Positions 35,754-47,239 are shown, counted from the first letter of the stretch. The stretch: DNA of 64,000 nt from Rhinopithecus roxellana (GCF_007565055.1 NC_044551.1:94766089-94830088), one strand, 5' to 3'. Made by a program: numbers and translations. Notes: generated by a model not told the origin, from the sequence alone.

Positions 35754-35771
35754 TGGCGACCATGAAGTGAC
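35754..35771 (+). promoter_or_regulatory. Proviral primer-binding site
   Basis: Three bases after the LTR, tggcgaccatgaagtgac, 18 nt starting TGG as required for pairing with a tRNA CCA end. HERV9 is reported to use an Arg-type tRNA primer; the assignment here is inferred from the family, and decay is likely. Confidence 0.75.
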
Positions 35772-36900
35772 AATTACCAAGCGTTGACTACCATCAGACC
35801 CCTTTCACTTGCCATTCTGTCTTGTTTTTCCTTAGAATTCAGGGGCTAAATACCGGGCACCTGTCAGCCAGTTAAAAGCGACTGGCGCAGCTGCCAGACT
35901 AAAGACATGGATGTCAGACTTTCTGGGAAAGGGCTTTCTAACAACCCCCGACTCTTCAGAGCTGGGAGCATTGGTTTGCCTGGAACCAGCTTTTGCTTTT
36001 CCTGTACTTCTGGGCTGAGCTGAGGGTCGATAGAGAGGAAAGCCCTTCAGCTCCTAGGTCCCAACAACAAGTTGGTTAAGCCTGCAATCATGAGCAGAAC
36101 TCTCAAAGTTACATCGCCCAAGCGAGACTCACCCATCTATCCTATCTATCCTGACCCTTGCCTCCTGGGTCCTAGTGCCTGTCAGAAAAACTTCCTCTTG
36201 CCTCTCTTCTCTGAGGCTAGTCCTTCTTCTAAAAATCACTCCCTCTCTGGTGCTTTTCTAGTTTTTCCTAAAAGAATGATTTCTAGTATAAACTTCAGGA
36301 CCCTGTTACCTGGCTCACCAATCAGAAAGACATAATTTTTGCCCAAAGCCTCACTGTAGAGGGGGACTATCTGGAATTTTAGTATTCCTCCTCAGACTAT
36401 CAGGACTAATAAAAGCTATTCGTGAAGCTAGGATATGGGGAGCCTCAGAAATTGTATCCTTCCTATTCATATAAGTGAGGAAAAAAGGCATCACTCTTCC
36501 AACTCTGGAGGTCCCTTCCCTCCCTCAGGGTATGGACCTCCACTTCATTTTTGGGCATGACATATTTATAGGACAGTGGTAAGGTCCCAATACTAACAGG
36601 AGAATGCTTAGGACTCTAACAGGTTTTCAAGAATGCATCAGTAAGGGCCATTAAATTCTATTTTTCTCAGTCCTCCTTGTGGTCTAGGAGGAAAACTAGT
36701 GTTTCTGCTGCTGCATTGGTGAGCACAACTATTCTGATCAGCAGGGTCCAGGGACCGTTGCAGGTTCTTGGGCAAGAGGTATTTCTGCCGCTGCATCAGT
36801 GAGTGCAACTATTTTGATCAGCAGGGTCCAGGGACCATTGCAGTTCTTGGACAGGAGGAGAGGCAAACAGACCAACACCACAGGCGGTTTTGTCTTTTAG
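35772..36900 (+). mobile_element. Proviral leader / pre-gag region
   Basis: About 1.1 kb between the primer-binding site and the gag start. Non-coding as it stands; the 87-codon ORF at 36072-36335 has no recognised domain. It contains an 80-bp tandem duplication, 36701-36780 and 36781-36860, each holding gatcagcagggtccagggac. Confidence 0.8.
36701..36860 (+). repeat. 80-bp tandem duplication in proviral leader
   Basis: Two units of about 80 bp with a handful of substitutions and one missing g. Whether the family consensus has it cannot be judged here. Confidence 0.9.
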
Positions 36901-38175
36901 ATGGGAAACACTCAGGCATCAGGAGGCTCACCCTTGAAATGTACCCTAAGCCACTGGGACCAATTTGACCCACAACCTCTGAAAAAGAGGCGGCTCATTC
37001 TTTCTTCTGCACTATGGCTTGGCCCTGATATTCTCTCTCTGATGGGGAAAAATAGCCACGTGAGGGAAGTATAAATTACAATACTATCCTGCAGCTTGAC
37101 CTTTTCTGTAAGAGGGAAGGCAAATGGAGTGAAATACCTTATGTCCAAGCTTTCTTTTCATTAAAGGATAATCTACAACTATGCAAAACTTGCAATTTAC
37201 ATCCCACAGAAGGACCTCTCAGCTTACCACCGTATCCTAGCCTCCCTATAGTTCCCCCTTCTATTAATGATAAGCCTCCCCTAATCTCCCCCACCCAGAA
37301 GGAAACAAGCAAAGAAATCTCCAAAGGAACCACAAAAACCCCTGGGCTATTGGTTATGTCCCCTTCAAGCTGTACGGGGAGGGGAATTTGGCCCAACCTG
37401 GGTACATGTCGCCTTCTCCCTCTCTGATTCAAAGCAGATCAAGGCAGACCTGGGGAAGTTTTCAGATGATACTGATAGATACGTAGATGTCCTACAGGGT
37501 CTAGGGCAAACCTTTGACCTCACTTGGAGAGATGTCATGTTATTATATCAAACCCTGGCCTTTAATGAAAAGAATGTGGCTTTAGCTGCAGCCTGAGAGT
37601 TTGGAGATACTTGGTATCTTAGACAAGTAAGTGATAGAATGACAGCTGAAGAAAGGGACAAATTCCCTACCAGTCAGCAAGCCGTCCCCAGTATGGATCC
37701 CCACTGGGATCTTGATTCAGATCATGGGGACTGGAGTGATAAACATCTGTTGACCTGTGTTCTAGAAGGACTAAGGAAAATTAGGAAAAAGCCCATGAAT
37801 TATTCAATGATGTCCACCATAACTCAGGGAAAGGAAGAAAATCCTTCTGCCCTCCTCAAGTAGCTATGGGAGGCCTTAAGAATATATACTCCCCTGTCAC
37901 CTGAATCACTTGAGGATCAATTGATTCTAAAAGATAAGTTTATTACCCAACCAGTTGCAGATATCAGGAGAAAGCTCTAAAAGCAAGCCCTGGGCCCTGA
38001 ACAAAACCCGGAGGCATTATTAAACCTGGCAACCTTGGTGTTCTATAATAGGAACCAAGAGGAACAGGCCCAAAAGGAAAAGCAAGATCAGAGAAAGGCC
38101 GCAGCCTTAGTCATGGCCCTCAGGCAAACAAACCTTGGTAGTTCAGACAGGACAGAAAATGGAGCAGGCCACTGA
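36901..38175 (+). pseudogene. HERV9-like gag, degenerate
   Basis: The matrix start at 36901 begins Met-Gly-Asn, a myristoylation-type N-terminus, and is open to a TAA at 37072. Reading then shifts (frame of 37095) and returns to the first frame before 37360. The capsid region follows (about 37430-38160), with a recognisable major homology-type stretch and a Lys/Gln-rich end. In the starting frame stops occur at 37072, 37594, 37861, 37978 and 38173. The protein would have been the structural polyprotein of a class I (gamma-like) retrovirus. No expression of a full product is possible. Confidence 0.88.
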
Positions 38176-38768
38176 CCCAGTAGGGCTTGTTATCAGTGTG
38201 GCTTACTGGGACACTTTAAAAAAGATTGTCCAGTGAGAAACAAGCTGCCCCCTCGTCCATGTCCACTATGCTGAGGCAATCATTGAAAGGCGCACTGCCC
38301 CAGAGGACAAAGGTTCTCTGGGCCAGAAGCCCCCAACCAGATGATCCAACAACAGGATTGATGGTGCCTGGGGCAAGTGCCAGCTCATGTCATCACCCAC
38401 ACTGAACCCCGGGTACATTTAACCATTGAGGGCCAGGAAATTGACTTCCTCCTGGACACTGGCGTGGCTTTCTCAGTGTTAATCTCCAGTCCCAGACAGT
38501 TGTCCTCAACGATCGTTACCATCTGAGAAATCCTGGGACAGCCTGTATCCAGGTATTTCTCCCACCTCCTCAGTTGTAATTGTGAGGAGACTTTGCTCTT
38601 TTCACATGCATTTCTTGTTATGCCTGAAAGTTCCATACCCTTATTAGGGAGGGACATATTAGCCAAAGCTGGAGCTATTATCTACATGAATATGGGGAAC
38701 AAGTTACCCATTTGCGGTTCCCTGCTTGAGAAGGGAATCAACCCTGAAATCTGGACATTGGAAGGAAC
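38176..38768 (+). pseudogene. Proviral nucleocapsid zinc knuckles and protease, degenerate
   Basis: Same frame as gag. The first zinc knuckle, CX2CX4HX4C, is complete at 38188-38229; the second (about 38263-38292) is broken by stops at 38272 and 38284. The protease active-site Asp-Thr-Gly codons are at 38455-38463 in an aspartic protease fold context. Further stops at 38359 and 38524. Gag and protease lie in one frame, as in gammaretrovirus-like elements that use stop readthrough. The frame is lost at about 38770, where the RT core is missing. Confidence 0.88.
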
Positions 38769-39616
38769 AAACTCAAGCTCCAGCCTTAAGCCTTCTCACA
38801 GGACAAAATTTCTCTTTATATGTCACAGAGAGAGCAGGAATTATTCTTGGAGTCCTTACTCAGACTCATGGGACAACTCTGCAACCAGTGGCATACCTAA
38901 GTAAGGAAATTGATGTAGTAGCAAAAGGCTGGCCTCACTGTTTATGGGTAGTTGTGGCGGTGGCCATCTTAGTGTCAGAGGCTATCAAAATAATACAAAG
39001 AAAGGATCTCACTGTCTGGACTACTCATGATGTAAATGGCATACTATAGGTGCCAAAGGAAGTTTATGGCTATCAGACAACTGCCTCCTTAGATACCAGA
39101 CACTACTCCTTGGGGACTGTGCTTTAAATATGCACATGTGTGGCCCTCCACCCTGCCAATTTTCTTCTAGATGATGGGGAATCAGTCGAGCATGACTGCC
39201 AACAAATTATAGTACAGACTTATGCCACCCGAGATGATCTCTTAGCAGTACCCTTAGCTAATCCTGACCTTAACCTATCTACCAATGGAAGTTCATTTGT
39301 GGAGAATGGAATACAATAGTTAGTGATGTAACTGTACTTGAAAGTAAGCCTCTTCCCCCAGGAACCAGTACCCAGTTAGCAGAACTAGTGGCACCTACCC
39401 GAGCCTTAGAACTTGGAAAGAGAAAAAGAATAAATGTGTATACAGATAGCAAGTATGCTTATCTAATCCTACATGCCCATGATGCAATATGCAAAGAAAG
39501 GGAGTTCCTAACCTCTGGGGGGACCCCCATTAAATACCACAAGGAAATCATGGAGTTACTGCATGCAGTGCAAAAACCCAAGGAGGTGGCATTCTTACAC
39601 TGCCAAAGCCATTAAA
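38769..39616 (+). pseudogene. Proviral pol remnant: RT connection and RNase H, RT core deleted
   Basis: Directly after protease comes the C-terminal RT/connection segment in a +1-shifted frame (38769-39049), with no RT fingers/palm and no YXDD box: an internal deletion joined near 38763-38772. RNase H follows. Its first catalytic Asp position reads Asn (39284-39286), the Glu helix lies near 39382 in another frame, and the Asp of the Asp-Ser-Lys box is kept at 39445-39447. The integrase is absent. Confidence 0.85.
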
Positions 39617-39815
39617 AAGGGGAAGGAGAGGGGAGAACAGCAGCATAAGTGGCTGGCAGAGGCAGGGAAAGATCAGCAGAAAGGAAAGAGAGAAAGAGAG
39701 AGACAGAAAGTCAAAGAGGGAGAGGAAGAGACAAAGAGGGAGGCAGAAAGAGAGAAAGAGAGAGACAAAGAAGTCAGAAAGAGAGAGATGGAGGTAGTAA
39801 AGAAAAAACCCCCCC
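39617..39815 (+). repeat. GA-rich purine stretch inside the provirus
   Basis: Dominated by GAGA, AAAGAG and GACA motifs, interrupted by few pyrimidines. ORFs here in three frames are Lys/Glu/Arg-rich and low-complexity. It occupies the place where the pol end and integrase would be expected. Confidence 0.85.
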
Positions 39816-40397
39816 AAAAAACAGTGTACCCTATTCCCTTAAAAGCCAGGGTAAATTTAAAATCTATAATTAATAATTGAAGGTCTTCTCTGTAACCATA
39901 GAACTCTCCGATGCCACCTTGTCAGTGTAAACAAGAGCATAGCCCGAAAGCACTGAGGCCACTGAAAACCCATAGCACAGCCTTCCTATCAAAAATCCTT
40001 AAACCAGCAGGTTTCCTAACAGGGGATCTAAATCTTAACTAATTATCATACAAAGGTCCGACCAGATCTAGGAGGAACTCCCTTCAGGACAAGATGACAG
40101 ATAGTTCCTCCCTGGCGATTAAGGGAAAAAGACACAATGGGTATTCAGTAAGTGATAAGGAAACTCTTGTAGAAGTAGAGTTAGGAAAATTGCCTAATAA
40201 TTAGTCTCCTCAAACTTGCGAGTTGTTTGCACTCAGCCAAATCTTAAATTACTTACAGAATCAGGAAGGAGCCATCTATACCAATTCTAAGCTAATACGT
40301 ACTCAACAAGGTTTTATTAATAGCAAAGAAAAATTAAAATCCCAAACTTACAAGGTTTTCAATTAAAGTAAACTTTGCTAAAAGTTAACAGTGTAAC
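39816..40397 (+). pseudogene. Degenerate pol-env border and env surface-subunit remnant
   Basis: Stops are in every frame and no domain is legible. Position between RNase H and the env transmembrane part, and the partly readable Leu/Gln-rich stretch near 40200-40330, suggest residual env SU sequence. Most of SU is missing. Confidence 0.5.
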
Positions 40398-40980
40398 ATG
40401 TATTATCCTACTATCACACACTCAAAGGATTTCTCAGACAGTTTGCAAGAAATAACGAACTCTATCCTTACTCTACAATCCCAAGTAGACTCTTTGGCAA
40501 TAGTAACTCTCCAAAACTGCCAAGGCCTAGACCTCCTCACTGCTGAGAAAGGACTCTGCACCTTCTTAGGGGAAGAGTGTTGTTTTTACACTAACAAGTC
40601 AGGGATAGTACACAATGCCACCTGACCAGCATTTACAGGAAAAGGTTTCTGAAATCAGACAATGCCTTTCAAACTCTTACACCAACCTCTGGAGTTGGAT
40701 GATATCACTTCTCCCCTTGCTAGGTCCCATGACAGCCACATTGCTATTACTTGCCTTTGGGCCCTGTATTTTTAACTTCCTTGCCAAATTTGTTTCCTCT
40801 AGGATTGAGGCCATCAAGCTACAGATGGTCGTACAAATGGAACCCCAAATGAGCTCAACTACAACTTCTACTGAGGATCCCAGACCAACCCGCTGGCCCT
40901 TTCACTGGCCTAAAGAGTTTCCCTCTGGAGGACACTACAACTGCAGGGCCCCTTCTTCACCCCTTTCCAGCAGGAAGTAG
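40398..40980 (+). pseudogene. Proviral env transmembrane subunit, frameshifted
   Basis: The ectodomain part (40398-40625, 75 codons) contains the heptad-rich helix and the Cys-X6-Cys-Cys type motif of class I retroviral TM proteins, ending at a stop at 40623. The membrane-proximal helix, membrane anchor (about 40710-40800, Leu/Ala-rich) and cytoplasmic tail continue in another frame, 40615-40980 (121 codons). With no SU, no fusion peptide region in frame and a break in TM, no functional envelope is encoded. Confidence 0.85.
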
Positions 40981-41028
40981 CTAGAGCAGTCATTGCCCAA
41001 TTCCCAACAGCAGTTGGGATGTCTTGTT

Positions 41029-41040
41029 TAGAGCGGGGAC
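41029..41040 (+). promoter_or_regulatory. Proviral polypurine tract
   Basis: tagagcggggac immediately precedes the 3' LTR start at 41041, the position of the plus-strand primer. It is short and carries a C, so it is decayed. Confidence 0.7.
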
Positions 41041-41759
41041 TGAAAGATGAAGCCAGCTGGACTTCCTGGGTCGAATGGGGACTTGGAGAACTTTTCTGTC
41101 TAGCTACAGGCTTGTAAACACACCAATCAGTGCTCTGTGTCTAGCTAAAAGATTGTAAATGCACCAATCGGCCCTCTGTAAAAATGCATCAATCAGCACT
41201 TGTGTCTAGCTAAATGATTGTAAATGCAATAAACAGCATTCTGTAAAAACACACCAATCAGTGCTCTGTGTCTAGCTAATGGATTGTAAACACACCATCA
41301 GCACTCTGTAAAAACACACCAATCAGCACTCTGTAAAATGGACCAATCAGCACTCTGTAAAATGGACCAATCAGCAGGACATGGGCAAGGCCAAATGAGG
41401 GAATAAAAGATGGCCACCCAAGCCAGCAGCAGCAGCAGCCTGCTTGGGTCTCCTTCCATGTTGTGGAAGCTTTGTTCTTTTGCTCTTTGCAATAAATTTT
41501 ACTGCTGTTCACTGTTTGGGTCTGCGCTACCTTTATGAGCTGTAACACTCATGGCGAGGTTCTGCGGCTTCACTCCTGAACTCAGTGAGACCATGAACCC
41601 ACCAGAAAGAAGAAATTCCAGACACATCTGAACATCTGAAAGAACAGACTCCAGACACACCATCTTTAAAAGTTGTAACACTCACCGTGAAGGTCCACAG
41701 CTTCATTCTTGAAGTCAGCAAGACCAAGAACCCACCAGAAGGAATAAGTTCCAGACACA
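41041..41759 (+). mobile_element. HERV9-type provirus 3' LTR (LTR12)
   Basis: Collinear with the 5' LTR. Begins tgaaagatgaagccagctgg and ends ggaataagttccagacaca. It has six intact CCAAT boxes plus decayed ones, TATA-like aataaaag at 41402-41409 and AATAAA at 41491-41496. In the first ~97 bases I count 11 differences from the 5' LTR, so the provirus is old. It lacks one of the repeated blocks present downstream of the poly(A) signal in the 5' LTR. Confidence 0.95.
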
Positions 41760-41763
41760 AAAC

Positions 41764-42954
41764 CATAGTCGAGGGTCTTAAAATCATTGAGGAAGACAGT
41801 GTCTCTGATGTGGTTTTGTGTTTCTTTGTTTAGAAGTTCTTTAAGGTAAGCAGCTGCTGGAAGCAGAGCCAATAGCTGCTAGTAATTCCAGTTGTTGGAA
41901 CAGTATTCTTGTGCTAAAATGCCATATTTCCATCCCTGAATGTGACATGTAACCTATTTTTTTTCAACTGTAGTCCAGCACCCTATGTATCTAGAGTGTT
42001 TCTTCTGTCTCCTCAAATTTTACTTATCCTCTTCTGTGCATTCTTTAGCAGAGCCCTCTTTAATTTATCATACAGCATATGCTCTGGCAAATCCAAATGA
42101 ATTCCAAAGAAAATAGATCCAGTAATGGACCACAAACTCACTCCTTAAAAATCTTTTCAGTGACACTATGATTTTGACCATTTTAAGACAATGACTCAGC
42201 CACAGATAAGAAACCTCAGCTGATCTGTATCTGCTATATAGCATTGAATAATATAGGATGGAATTAATCTGCATGTCAGTTTCTGGCCAAAGCTGCCAGA
42301 TTTTTTGCAGCAGACATTTGGAATCAGGCACACATGCATTTAAATGTTTGAACTGTTGCTTATTAATTGGGAAATTTGGAACAGTAAATAAGTTGCAGCA
42401 TTTTCTGATTTTGCAGCATGATTATCAGACTTCTGTATGATCTTTCAAGGTTAACTCATGAATATGTTAGAACATATTCCATGATGTTTCATGGTTCCCA
42501 GACATAACTCTCAGTCTTAAAGGTATTTCAAATTGGAAACTAAAGTCCATTATCATTATATAGCTGCAAAATAATATAGGTAAAGTAGCAATAATGAACC
42601 AGTATATAATGCAGTTTTTGTTTATTGCAAGAAAAAATAAATCATCCTGTCTCTTTTATGTTTATTAAAATACATCTGGAATTTTTTTAGTTCATTGGGC
42701 ATTTTAAAAATCCACTAGCCTTTGCTTGTCTTTTCTTCTACTTCTATTAAACTCAGATATTACATTTCATGTCTTCAATGATACTTTAGGCAGAAATGCA
42801 AATTAACTTGCCTTCTCTCTTTTTATTATGCAGGCCTAACAAAATCTCAGTTTTGGATGAACTTAATGATTTGGTTTTATCTATATATATTTATACAGTT
42901 TTATTTAAATAGTTATGCACAATCAAAAAATGTCTACTGATTACTGTCACCTGT
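41764..42954. other. Mixed sequence, nothing recognised
   Basis: Short overlapping ORFs on both strands at 42068-42440 have no known domain. Confidence 0.4.
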
Positions 42955-43218
42955 TGTATTACTCTGCTCTCAATGCTGACATGAAGAAATAACTGAGTAA
43001 TTTATAAAGAAAAGAGGTTAACTGACTCAGAGTTCTGCAAGGCTGGGGAGGCCTCAAGAAACATAACAATTATGGCAGAAGGGGAAGCAAACATGTCCTT
43101 CTTCATAAGGCAGCAGGAAGGAGAAGTCCCAAGCAAAGATGGGCAAAAGCCCTTTGTTAAACTATCAGATCTTGTGAGAACTCACTCACTATCATGAGAA
43201 CAGCATGAGGGATGATTT
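42955..43218 (-). mobile_element. MaLR LTR fragment (THE1/MST class), inverted relative to the adjoining internal region
   Basis: Complement of a THE1/MST LTR from tgtattactctgctctcaa, broken off after agaacagcatgaggga, so the first ~100 bases of the LTR are missing. It abuts + oriented MaLR internal sequence. Confidence 0.88.
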
Positions 43219-43221
43219 AGG

Positions 43222-44467
43222 GTATCCAGTGGAAGAAATTTCCAAGCATCAAAGCATTTGTCTTAGGTGCTGTTAAAATCATTCAATTTTATGCATTCAC
43301 AAAGATATGGTTTGGAATTGGAATGTGTGTTTAAAAGGGAAGCAGAGCATAAACGTTTGGAAAATTTGCAGCCTGACAATGAGAGAGAAAAGAAAAACTC
43401 ATTTTCTGAGGTGAAATTCAAGCTAGCTGTAGAAATTTGCATAAGTAACAAACGTTAATTGCCAAGACAATGGGAAAAATGTGTCCGGGGCATGTCTTAA
43501 GGCTTCATGGCAGCATGTCCCATCACAGGCCCAGAGGTGTAGTAGGAAAAAATGGTTAGGTTGGTTAGTTCCAGGGCCTTGCTGCTTTTTGCAGTCTTGG
43601 GACTTTGTGCCTTGCATGCCAGCTGAGGCTAAAAAGGGTCAATGTAGAGTTCATGCCCTTGCTTCAGAGGGCAAGCTCCAAGCCTTGGTGGTTTACACAT
43701 AGTGGTGAGTCTGTGGGTGCACAGAAGTCAATAACTGAGTTTTGGGAACCTCTGCCTAGATTTTAGAGGACTTAGGGAAATGCTTGGATATCCAGAAAGA
43801 AGTTTCCTGTGGGAGCTGAGCCCTCATGGAGAGTCTCTGCTATGGCAGTGTGGAAAGGAAATGTGAGGTTGAATACTCCACATAGAGTCCCACTGGGGCA
43901 CTCCCTAGTGGAGCTGTGAGAAAAGGGCCACCATCCTCCAAACCCCAGAATGGTAGATCCACTAATAGCTTGCACTGTGCACCTAGAAAAGCCATAATTA
44001 CTCAATGCCGGTTTGTTAAAGCAGCCAGGAGTGAGGCTATACCCTGCAAAGTCACAGGGATGGAGCTGCCCAAGACCATGGGAGTCTACCTCTTGCATCA
44101 GTGTACCTTGGATGTGAGACATGGAGTCAAAGAAGATCATTTTGGAACTTTAAAGTTTAATGACTGCCCTATTGGATTCTGGACTTGCGTGGGGCCTGTA
44201 GCCCCTTTGTTGTGGCCAATTTCTCCCATTTGGAATAGATGTATTTACTCAATGCCTGTACCCTCATTGTACCTATGAAGTAACGATCTTGCTTTTGATT
44301 TTACAGGCTCATAGGCAGAAGGGACTTGCCTTGTCTCAGATAAAACTTTGGGCTTGAACTTTTGAGTTAATGCTGGAATTAATTAAGATTTGGGGAACTG
44401 TTGGAAGGGCATGATTGTGTTTTGCAATGTGAGAAGGACACGTGATTTGGGAATGGCTGGGGCAGAA
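43222..44467 (+). mobile_element. MaLR internal region (THE1/MST-int)
   Basis: Matches MaLR internal sequence on +: ggaagaaatttccaagcatc at the start, agtggagctgtgagaaaagg near 43909, ggatgtgagacatggagtca near 44111, and ttttacaggctcataggcag near 44302. The 120-122 codon ORFs on both strands (43772-44278) are incidental; MaLR elements encode no envelope and only traces of gag. Confidence 0.92.
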
Positions 44468-44844
44468 TGGTATGGCTTGGCTGTGTCCCCACCCAAATAT
44501 TATTTTGAATTGTAGTTCTCATAATCCCCACATGTTGTCGGAGGCACCCAGTGGGAGGTAATTAAATTGGGGGGCTGCTGCCCTCATGCTATTCTCATGA
44601 TAGTGAGTGAGTTCTCCCAAGATCTGATTGTTATATAAAGGGCTTTTCCCCTCCTTTTGCTCACATTTTTCTTTTCCCTGCCATCCTGGGAAGAAGGACA
44701 TGTTTTCTTCCCCTTGCCCCATGATTGTACATTTCCTGAGGCCTCCTGAGCTATATTACACTGTGCATCAATTAAACCTCTTTCCTTTATAAATTACCCA
44801 GTCTTGAATATGCCCTTAGAGCAGCATGAGAATGGACTATTACA
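44468..44844 (+). mobile_element. MaLR 3' LTR (MST/THE1 class)
   Basis: tggtatggcttggctgtgtc to atggactattaca directly follows the internal region, as a proviral 3' LTR should. attaaacctctttccttt marks its poly(A) area. No duplication matches the far side of the inverted LTR. Confidence 0.92.
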
Positions 44845-45461
44845 GTAGTTTGTGTTTTTGTTGTTGTTGTTGTTTTTAATCACTCTCACTTTCTGTCATT
44901 ATGAGATACTCCAGGCCTATTTTGTGTATTTTCTGCCCTAATCCTTGAATCATGCATTTCTCTGAGGAGCCCTCTTTTCTTTTATTGGAAAAGGTTATTT
45001 AAAAAAAAAAAAAAAAAGACCTGAGCACTAGGTATGATAGTTTCTCTCTGTAGCACTTTTCACAGACTGTAGATATTTATATAACTATTTAGTTTAATTT
45101 TTAAATATATCTTAACTACATGAGAAACTAGCTTTGTACCATCAGGAACCTCTGGTAGGGACAATGGCATAGACATTACCTGTAATGATATTTAAAATTT
45201 AAGATTGTGGTGTTTATCTTAGAATATTTTGTTAACCAAGAAATACAATTAATGAGTTATGCATTGGTGTTTAGTTGTGTGATTACTGCAATGCTCTATG
45301 TCATAGTCTACATAGCAATGACAGGTTTAATTAAACAGAAGGTAAAACACTTATTTTATAATAATATAATATGAAACCACAAATAATTAAGGAATGAAGA
45401 ACAGGAATGCAGAATATCCTTCTGTTACATCTGCATTCTTTTTTTTTAAACTATGTCCTTT
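44845..45461. other. AT-rich sequence, nothing recognised
   Basis: Contains a GTT run (44859-44873) and a 17-base A run at 45001. No gene. Confidence 0.45.
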
Positions 45462-45760
45462 GGCCGGGCATGGTGGCTCACACCTGTAATCCCAGCACTT
45501 TGGGAGGTCGAGGCAGGCAGATTATGAGGTCAGGAGATCGAGACAATCATGGCTAACATGGTGAAACCTCGTCTTTACTAAAACTACAAAAAAATTAGCC
45601 AGGAGTGGTGGCGGGCACCTCAGCTACTCAGGAGGCTGAAGCAGGAGAATAGCATGAACCCAGGAGGCGGAGCTTGCAGTGAGATGAGAGCGCACCACTG
45701 CACTCTGGCCTTCTGACAGAGCGAGACTCCATCTCAAAAAAAACACAAAACAAAACAAAA
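45462..45760 (+). mobile_element. Alu, full length with small internal deletion
   Basis: Dimer from ggccgggcatggtggctcac to a mixed A/C tail. About 10 bases are missing where cctgtagtcccagc is reduced to cctcagc. Perfect 14-bp target-site duplication aaactatgtccttt at 45448-45461 and 45761-45774. Confidence 0.96.
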
Positions 45761-45774
45761 AAACTATGTCCTTT

Positions 45775-47239
45775 ATAATGTGACTGCAATTAGAAAAAAC
45801 AATTTAAAATGTTTATAAAGCATATATAGATTTTAATTCAAAGTCAATATTATTTGGAATCTGTTAAATATCATCACCACTCTTCTGCTAGCCATTAACT
45901 CCTAGAAAATGTCACTGATCTGACAGGTAAAAATTTTTAAAGGGAATTTCAACTTTTTAAGATGCAGTTCTCCTTTTGTGAAATGTAGTTAACCCATATT
46001 TCTCTTTCTTCATAAGGCCATTGACACTTATACCATACTGCCATACTGTTGCTTTTTGTGGAATGACGTGCCAGGAGATATGGCTAAATCACACAGATGC
46101 TTGATAAAAGGAGTTCAAGCCACTACTTCTATTTGTCTTATTCTAATTCTGCCTTTACAATTAAAGATCATAACATAATTTCAAATTAATGTACTCAAGT
46201 TTATACATTTAACTTGTAAAAGTAAAAACAATTAAAATTATGTCTTATTTGCAACACTGAAAATTGTTAGCATTAGACTTTTTGATGCCATATAGAATGA
46301 GATATAACTTGACATTCTTAGGTTAAATAAATTATTTAATATATTTTGTCCTTTAGTATCTGAATTGGGCATTGAAGAAGGCACTTAAGCCCTATTTGTG
46401 CTGTATTTGTTTTCCTTTAACTATCCCCAAAATGTCAGAAATGAAAGGAATCTCAAAAATCTTCTAGCCCATGAACACTTACTTCTCTTAAGCAATAACA
46501 CCTTTCTTCAAACTCTGTCTTTCATAGAAACAAATTATATATACAATAGAAAGTAGATTTCTATTAATTTTTAATACTTTGTGAGTACATATTTTATTAT
46601 GAAACAGACAAGTGAAAATCATGAAATAATTTAACCTTAACATCAAAATTTTGAAGTGTTTTTGAGTAGTAAAAAACGTAATTAAAGGAAGATTACATAA
46701 AGCCTTGCAGGACATAGTGAAGAATTTGGCTTTTACATTTATTGCAATGAGGAATCATAGTGGTCAGACTTAAAGACAGTCCAATTATTTCTGACTCCTG
46801 GTGTCCTTGAATGTGTGTGGAGACTATTCGTTCCATGATTTTTCTTCCAAACAACAGGAAACATAAAATTGTTGACTGTTATTATGAATTTTACATGTAA
46901 TTGTAATGTGTCTTGCTATAGCCTTTCTCTCTTGTCGAAGGGTGATGAAGCAACTGATTACGGAGGAGAGGCCCCCTTGACAGGAAACAGGGGTGATTTC
47001 CAGTCAACAGACATCCAACAACTGAAAGAGGCATAAGGCTGAAATTCATGCAGAGACTGTGGTTCTTATTTATGCAGCTCTCAAAGAACTTAATGCCACC
47101 AACCACCACATGAACTTGCAAGGCTATCCTTCCCTTATCTGGTCTTGAATTGGAATTGTACTCTTAGTCTCATGATGCTGTAATAAAGGAGTTGGCTGAT
47201 GGTTCAGTTTAATCTCAAGGATCCAGTTTCTGCAGTTTG
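45775..47239. other. AT-rich sequence, nothing recognised
   Basis: No supported gene. The - strand ORFs at 46488-46715 and 46891-47121 (75-76 codons) have no domain. Confidence 0.42.

Noticed and set aside
36072..36335. 87-codon ORF in the proviral leader as an accessory gene
   Set aside because: No recognised domain and no evidence of conservation. Leaders of decayed proviruses often hold such frames.
40615..40980. 121-codon env TM reading frame as an expressed envelope
   Set aside because: The ectodomain is in another frame, SU is missing and no in-frame start context exists. It is a remnant only.
43772..44278. 120-122 codon ORFs on both strands
   Set aside because: Inside MaLR internal sequence, overlapping each other, no domain.
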